From the NCBI GenBank assembly GCA_900539375.1, contig UQBY01000003.1, positions 1 through 64,000 of the forward strand: 64,000 nt of DNA. The letters are read 5' to 3'. Source of the DNA: an uncultured Clostridium sp. (GTDB lineage Bacteria; Bacillota; Clostridia; Clostridiales; Clostridiaceae). Both the position numbers and the translations under genes were made by a program. Shown piece after piece: positions 60,753 to 64,000 of the stretch. The notes beneath the pieces are model-generated. The model had not been told where the DNA came from and ran no database searches. It worked only from the letters and a program-made list of their open reading frames with translations. Each line of letters begins with the position of its first letter. The stretch's first letter is position 1.

Positions 60753-60837
60753 TCCCCTCCTCCTTAAATTTAATTACTTATAATTTATAATATATGTATT
60801 TATTTTTTCTTGGTTAATAAATTTAATCATTTTTTTG

Positions 60838-60856
60838 GAGGGCTTATAGCCCTCCA
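60838..60856 (-). repeat. GC-rich hairpin between the two MSKKKH genes
   Basis: GGAGGGC/GCCCTCC with a five-base loop. Neither strand has a T-run after the stem, so it is not a standard terminator; it may protect or process the mRNA. Confidence 0.4.
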
Positions 60857-60873
60857 TTCAACTTTACTATCTA

Positions 60874-61146
60874 CTAAAACATTTGACAGCCACCTTGGCT
60901 CCATCCATAAAGTAAAAATAGTAATATTATTAAAATTGAACTAGTGTTTAAAATACCTGCTCCACAAGCTATTAGCCAAAATAATATAGCTTCCCAACAG
61001 CCGTTACATCCTCCAAAATTATTTCTATTCATATTTTGTTGATTTGCACAACAGCAACTTTGTTCGCAACAACATGGCTCACAACAGCAACATGGCTGGC
61101 AATAATAGCAAGTACAACACTCATCTTTATGCTTTTTCTTTGACAT
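60874..61146 (-). CDS. Very Cys-rich protein with MSKKKH start and hydrophobic tail
   Basis: The 90-residue product has 18 cysteines. It begins MSKKKHKDECCTCYYCQPCC, with further CCCC, CCC and CCC clusters before residue 40. A short Asn-rich part follows, and then a hydrophobic half (CWEAILFWLIACGAGILN, SILIILLFLLYGWSQGG) that could span or line a membrane. The last segment resembles short spore proteins of the YjcZ type by pattern only. The frame reaches 61164, but ATG 61146 follows GAGAGGAGAG. Order with the 61189 and 60342 genes suggests one functional group. Confidence 0.7.
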   Translation of the reverse strand: MSKKKHKDECCTCYYCQPCCCCEPCCCEQSCCCANQQNMNRNNFGGCNGCWEAILFWLIACGAGILNTSSILIILLFLLYGWSQGGCQMF

Positions 61147-61188
61147 AACTATCTCTCCTCTCAACTAATAATGGATAGCTTTCTCATT

Positions 61189-61746
61189 TTAGCATCCAAA
61201 ATTACCACAGCCACATCCACCACCATCTATTGAACCACAACCACATCCGTTTCCACAGCCTCCAAAGCCATCTCCACAAGAACAAATAAATAATAATACT
61301 AATAAGAATAACCACCAAGAGCCTCCAAAAAAGGAATTATTATTGGAGTTTCCATTACAGCAGCAACAGTTTTGGCATCCACAACAGCCATTGTTTCCGT
61401 TACAGCAGCAAGAACAACAGCATCCATCATCTTTCTTCTTCTTTTTCTTTTCACAACAACAGCAGCAACAAGGCATCATATAAGAATTTCCATAGCCATA
61501 TCCATTATTTCCACCATAACCATATCCATTTCCTCCCCATCCAAAGAAGAAGAATAATAAGATAATCCATATCCACCAGCCACCAAAGCCGCCGAAACCG
61601 CCACAATTTCCAAAGCCTCCACAGTTTCCAAAGCCACCACAATTTCCGCCACAAGAATTGTTACATCCACAACTATTATTTCCACAACAATTTGAGCTAG
61701 TACTATTATTGGAGTTTAAGCCATTAATAATATCATTAATTTCCAT
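61189..61746 (-). CDS. Gly/Cys-rich protein with two Trp-rich hydrophobic segments
   Basis: This 185-residue product contains about 35 cysteines and many Gly and Asn. An N-terminal segment has a three-fold NCGGFG repeat. Then come the hydrophobic segment GFGGWWIWIILLFFFFGWGG, a Gly/Tyr stretch, a core with six Cys, six Lys and more Cys clusters (CCCSCCC, CCCC), a second hydrophobic segment (GGSWWLFLLVLLFIC) and a Gly/Cys tail. No known family is recognised. AGGAGGT precedes the ATG. The composition suggests a cross-linked structural or metal-binding protein, possibly of the spore surface; this is inference. Confidence 0.7.
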   Translation of the reverse strand: MEINDIINGLNSNNSTSSNCCGNNSCGCNNSCGGNCGGFGNCGGFGNCGGFGGFGGWWIWIILLFFFFGWGGNGYGYGGNNGYGYGNSYMMPCCCCCCEKKKKKKDDGCCCSCCCNGNNGCCGCQNCCCCNGNSNNNSFFGGSWWLFLLVLLFICSCGDGFGGCGNGCGCGSIDGGGCGCGNFGC

Positions 61747-61835
61747 AACTCTACCTCCTAGAAGAAAATTTTATTTATTTTTATAATATATACTATTCTT
61801 CCTCTTACTATTTGACACTATTTGCTAAAAAAAAT

Positions 61836-61859
61836 AGTGTGGAAAAATTTCTCCACACT
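61836..61859 (-). terminator. Terminator of lon-engB
   Basis: AGTGTGGA/TCCACACT with an eight-base loop is followed on the minus strand by TATTTTTTTT, 13 bases after the engB stop. Confidence 0.85.
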
Positions 61860-61871
61860 CTTAATTCTTTC

Positions 61872-62465
61872 TTATTCTTCTTTTGCTAAATCTGAAAATA
61901 AATTATCTATTAATTCATCTTTTCCCTTTTTGTTTAATGATGAAAAGAAATATAATTTATCATCTTCTGTAAGTTTTAAAGTTTCTTTAATAAGCTTTCT
62001 ACTTTTAGGAATATCATTATTAGAAAGTTTATCACTTTTTGTTGCTACTATTATAGCTTCATAACCATAATGCTTAATCCAATTAAACATTGTTATATCA
62101 TCTTTAGTTGGTTTATGTCTTGAATCTACAAGTAATACAACTCTTTTTAGTTCTTCTCTTCCATTAAGGTAAGTTTCTATAATATTACCCCAACTTTCTT
62201 GTTCCTTTTTAGAAACCTTAGCATATCCATAACCAGGTAAATCAACTAGATGAAAATCATTATTTATTAAAAAGAAATTTATAAGTCTTGTTTTTCCTGG
62301 TGTTTGACTTACCTTTGCTAATTTTTTTCTATTTGTTAAAGAATTTATTAAAGAACTTTTTCCAACATTAGACCTTCCTACAAAGGCTATTTCAACTCTT
62401 CCATCTGTTGGATATTGAGCCTTTCTTACTGCTGATATAATAAATTCACTTTGTTTAATTATCAT
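61872..62465 (-). CDS. engB: Ribosome-biogenesis GTPase EngB (YsxC/YihA)
   Basis: This is an essential GTPase for 50S subunit assembly. The 197-residue protein has G1 GRSNVGKSS, G3 DLPGYGYA, G4 TKSDKL and G5-like FFSSLNKKG. A frame start (62480, TTG) lies inside the GGAG ribosome site; ATG 62465 overlaps the lon stop (ATGATAATTAA), which couples translation of the two genes. The lon-engB order is common in Firmicutes. Confidence 0.95.
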   Translation of the reverse strand: MIIKQSEFIISAVRKAQYPTDGRVEIAFVGRSNVGKSSLINSLTNRKKLAKVSQTPGKTRLINFFLINNDFHLVDLPGYGYAKVSKKEQESWGNIIETYLNGREELKRVVLLVDSRHKPTKDDITMFNWIKHYGYEAIIVATKSDKLSNNDIPKSRKLIKETLKLTEDDKLYFFSSLNKKGKDELIDNLFSDLAKEE

Positions 62466-64000
62466 GAGTATCAACTCCAATTATTGCATTCTTAACTACT
62501 TCATCAACTTTTTTTGCTAATATAATTTTTATATTATTTTTAATTGAATCAGGTATCTTTTCTATATCTTTCTCATTTTCTTTAGGAATTATTATGGTAT
62601 CTATTCCATATCTATAGGCTGCTAAAGATTTTTCTTTTAATCCACCTATTGGTAAAACTTGTCCAGTTAAAGTTACTTCACCAGTCATTGCTACATTTCC
62701 TTTAACCTTCTTTCCTGTTAATGCAGATACTAAAGCAGTTACCATAGTTACACCTGCAGAAGGTCCATCCTTTGGAACAGCACCTTCTGGTGCATGAATA
62801 TGAATATCTTTCTTTTTATAAAAATCTTCATCAATACCAAATTTCTTTGCATTTGCTCTTACATAAGAATAAGCTGTCTTTGCAGATTCTTGCATAACAT
62901 CTCCTAATTGTCCTGTTAATTGTAGTTTTCCATTTCCTGGCATAGTAACAGTTTCTACTGGTAATGTATCTCCACCGTAAGCAGTCCATGCCATACCTGT
63001 TACTACTCCTACTTTATCTTCATTTTTAGACTTATCAAATGTAAAGATTCTTTTGCCCATTAATTCTTCTACCATAGCTTCGTCTATTAAAATCTCTTCT
63101 TTTTTATTCTTTAATATGTAAGCCATTGATTTTCTAATTAATGATGATAACTTTCTTTCTAAATCTCTTACTCCAGATTCTCTTGTGTAGCCATCTATGA
63201 TAAATTTTATAGCCTCATCAGTTATATTTACTTTATCCATTGGCAAAGAATATTGTTTAAAGATTTTTTTTATAAGATGTTCTTTTGCAATATGAAATTT
63301 TTCTTCATATGTATAACCAGAAACCTCAACAACTTCCATTCTATCTAATAATGGTCTTGGAATAGTTTCTAAACTATTTGCAGTTGTTATAAATAAAACC
63401 TTTGATAAATCTGTTGGAAGTTCTATAAAATTATCTCTAAAAGTTTTATTTTGTTCACTATCTAAAACTTCTAATAAAGCATCTGCTGGGTTTCCTTTAT
63501 AATTAGAACTTAATTTATCTATCTCATCTAAAAGCATTAATGGATTCATAGATTTAGCTTCTTTTAGTCCATAAATAATTCTTCCTGGTATAGCTGCTAC
63601 ATAAGTTCTTCTATGGCCTCTTATTTCAGCTTCATCACTCATTCCACCTAAAGACATTCTTACATATTTTCTATTAATAGCTTTTGCTATTGAACTTGCA
63701 ATTGATGTTTTACCTACTCCTGGAGGTCCTACTAAACAAAGTATAGGCCCTTTTGAAGAACCGCTTATTTTTTTAACTGATAAATATTCTAATATTCTTT
63801 CTTTTACATCTTCTAGCCCATAATGTTCTTCATTAAGTATTTTTTCTACTTTCTCTATGTCTAAGCTTTCTCTTGTATATTTTCCCCAAGGAATATCTAA
63901 AACCCAATCTAAATAAGTCTTTATTGAATTTCCTTCTGAAGTAGCCATGCTTATACTTTTTAATCTTTTAAGCTCTTCTAAACACTTTTCCTTTGCAAGC
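62455..64000 (-). CDS. lon: ATP-dependent protease Lon, 5' part outside window
   Basis: Lon degrades damaged and regulatory proteins in the cytoplasm. The frame is open to base 64000 (LAKEKCLEELKRLKSISMAT), so the true start lies beyond the right edge; the ATG at 63948 is internal. Visible are Walker A (GPPGVGKTS), Walker B (LMLLDEIDKL), the sensor and arginine regions, and the protease domain with catalytic Ser in DGPSAGVTM and Lys in GGLKEKSLAAYR. The C-terminus overlaps engB by 11 bases. The missing part is the N-terminal substrate domain. Confidence 0.97.
   Translation of the reverse strand, partial: LAKEKCLEELKRLKSISMATSEGNSIKTYLDWVLDIPWGKYTRESLDIEKVEKILNEEHYGLEDVKERILEYLSVKKISGSSKGPILCLVGPPGVGKTSIASSIAKAINRKYVRMSLGGMSDEAEIRGHRRTYVAAIPGRIIYGLKEAKSMNPLMLLDEIDKLSSNYKGNPADALLEVLDSEQNKTFRDNFIELPTDLSKVLFITTANSLETIPRPLLDRMEVVEVSGYTYEEKFHIAKEHLIKKIFKQYSLPMDKVNITDEAIKFIIDGYTRESGVRDLERKLSSLIRKSMAYILKNKKEEILIDEAMVEELMGKRIFTFDKSKNEDKVGVVTGMAWTAYGGDTLPVETVTMPGNGKLQLTGQLGDVMQESAKTAYSYVRANAKKFGIDEDFYKKKDIHIHAPEGAVPKDGPSAGVTMVTALVSALTGKKVKGNVAMTGEVTLTGQVLPIGGLKEKSLAAYRYGIDTIIIPKENEKDIEKIPDSIKNNIKIILAKKVDEVVKNAIIGVDTHDN

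Noticed and set aside
61372..61685. Additional frames on both strands inside the Gly/Cys-rich gene
   Set aside because: Repetitive codons keep all frames open; only the frame starting at 61746 has a proper ribosome site and stop context.

Overview
The window looks like a chromosome segment of a low-GC, endospore-forming Firmicute, most likely Clostridium sensu stricto. The evidence is the very AT-rich sequence, strong AGGAGG-type ribosome binding sites with many TTG/GTG starts, many sporulation genes (ytxC-like, spoIIP, gpr, spoVAC-D-E, spoIIAA-AB-sigF), and the order rpsT / gpr-spoIIP-lepA-hemW-hrcA-grpE-dnaK-dnaJ. Species cannot be fixed from this sequence. Almost every gene lies on the minus strand. 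No rRNA, tRNA, CRISPR array or intact transposase was seen.

Left region (1-16.8 kb): an accessory surface module. A giant secreted protein (at least 4216 residues, C-terminus beyond base 1) combines about 19 fibronectin III-like domains, six PPC-like domains, a lectin-like domain and a long RHS/YD-repeat tract. Immediately upstream in the same direction is a secreted protein with a glycoside hydrolase 13-like domain whose catalytic residues are replaced, a starch-binding-like module and seven Ig-like repeats. Upstream of that pair is about 570 bp holding a candidate promoter, a decayed reading frame and part of a small interspersed repeat.

Core block 1 (16.8-34.9 kb): pheS-pheT behind a phenylalanine-type T-box; a tRNA/rRNA methyltransferase gene; ktrA-ktrB potassium uptake genes; infC-rpmI-rplT behind an L20-type leader, with infC apparently starting at ATT; a ytxC-like sporulation gene; a stand-alone LytTR regulator; a TPP-riboswitch operon thiS-thiF-tenI that lacks thiG and thiH; an Asn/Met-rich small protein; a class-I glutamine-amidotransferase-like hydrolase; and the CIRCE-controlled hrcA-grpE-dnaK-dnaJ heat-shock operon.

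Core block 2 (35-54 kb): hemW, a TerB-like gene, lepA, spoIIP, gpr, rpsT (plus strand), holA, a short comEC, the spoVA trio that moves dipicolinate into the forespore, a plus-strand coiled-coil/3D-domain secreted protein, the forespore sigma operon spoIIAA-spoIIAB-sigF, a Lon-like protease without a recognisable P-loop, dinB and a DUF4003 gene.

Right region (54-64 kb): a UvrD-type helicase, nicotinate phosphoribosyltransferase, two small uncharacterised genes, perR, a membrane-anchored protein with a calcium-loop-like motif, then three minus-strand genes for strikingly low-complexity proteins (one Asn/Met-rich, two extremely Cys-rich; two share an MSKKKH start). The window ends in engB (ysxC) and the 3' part of lon. 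Two intergenic stretches (about 54.10-54.24 and 60.19-60.36 kb) contain chains of hairpins and are candidates for small structured RNAs.
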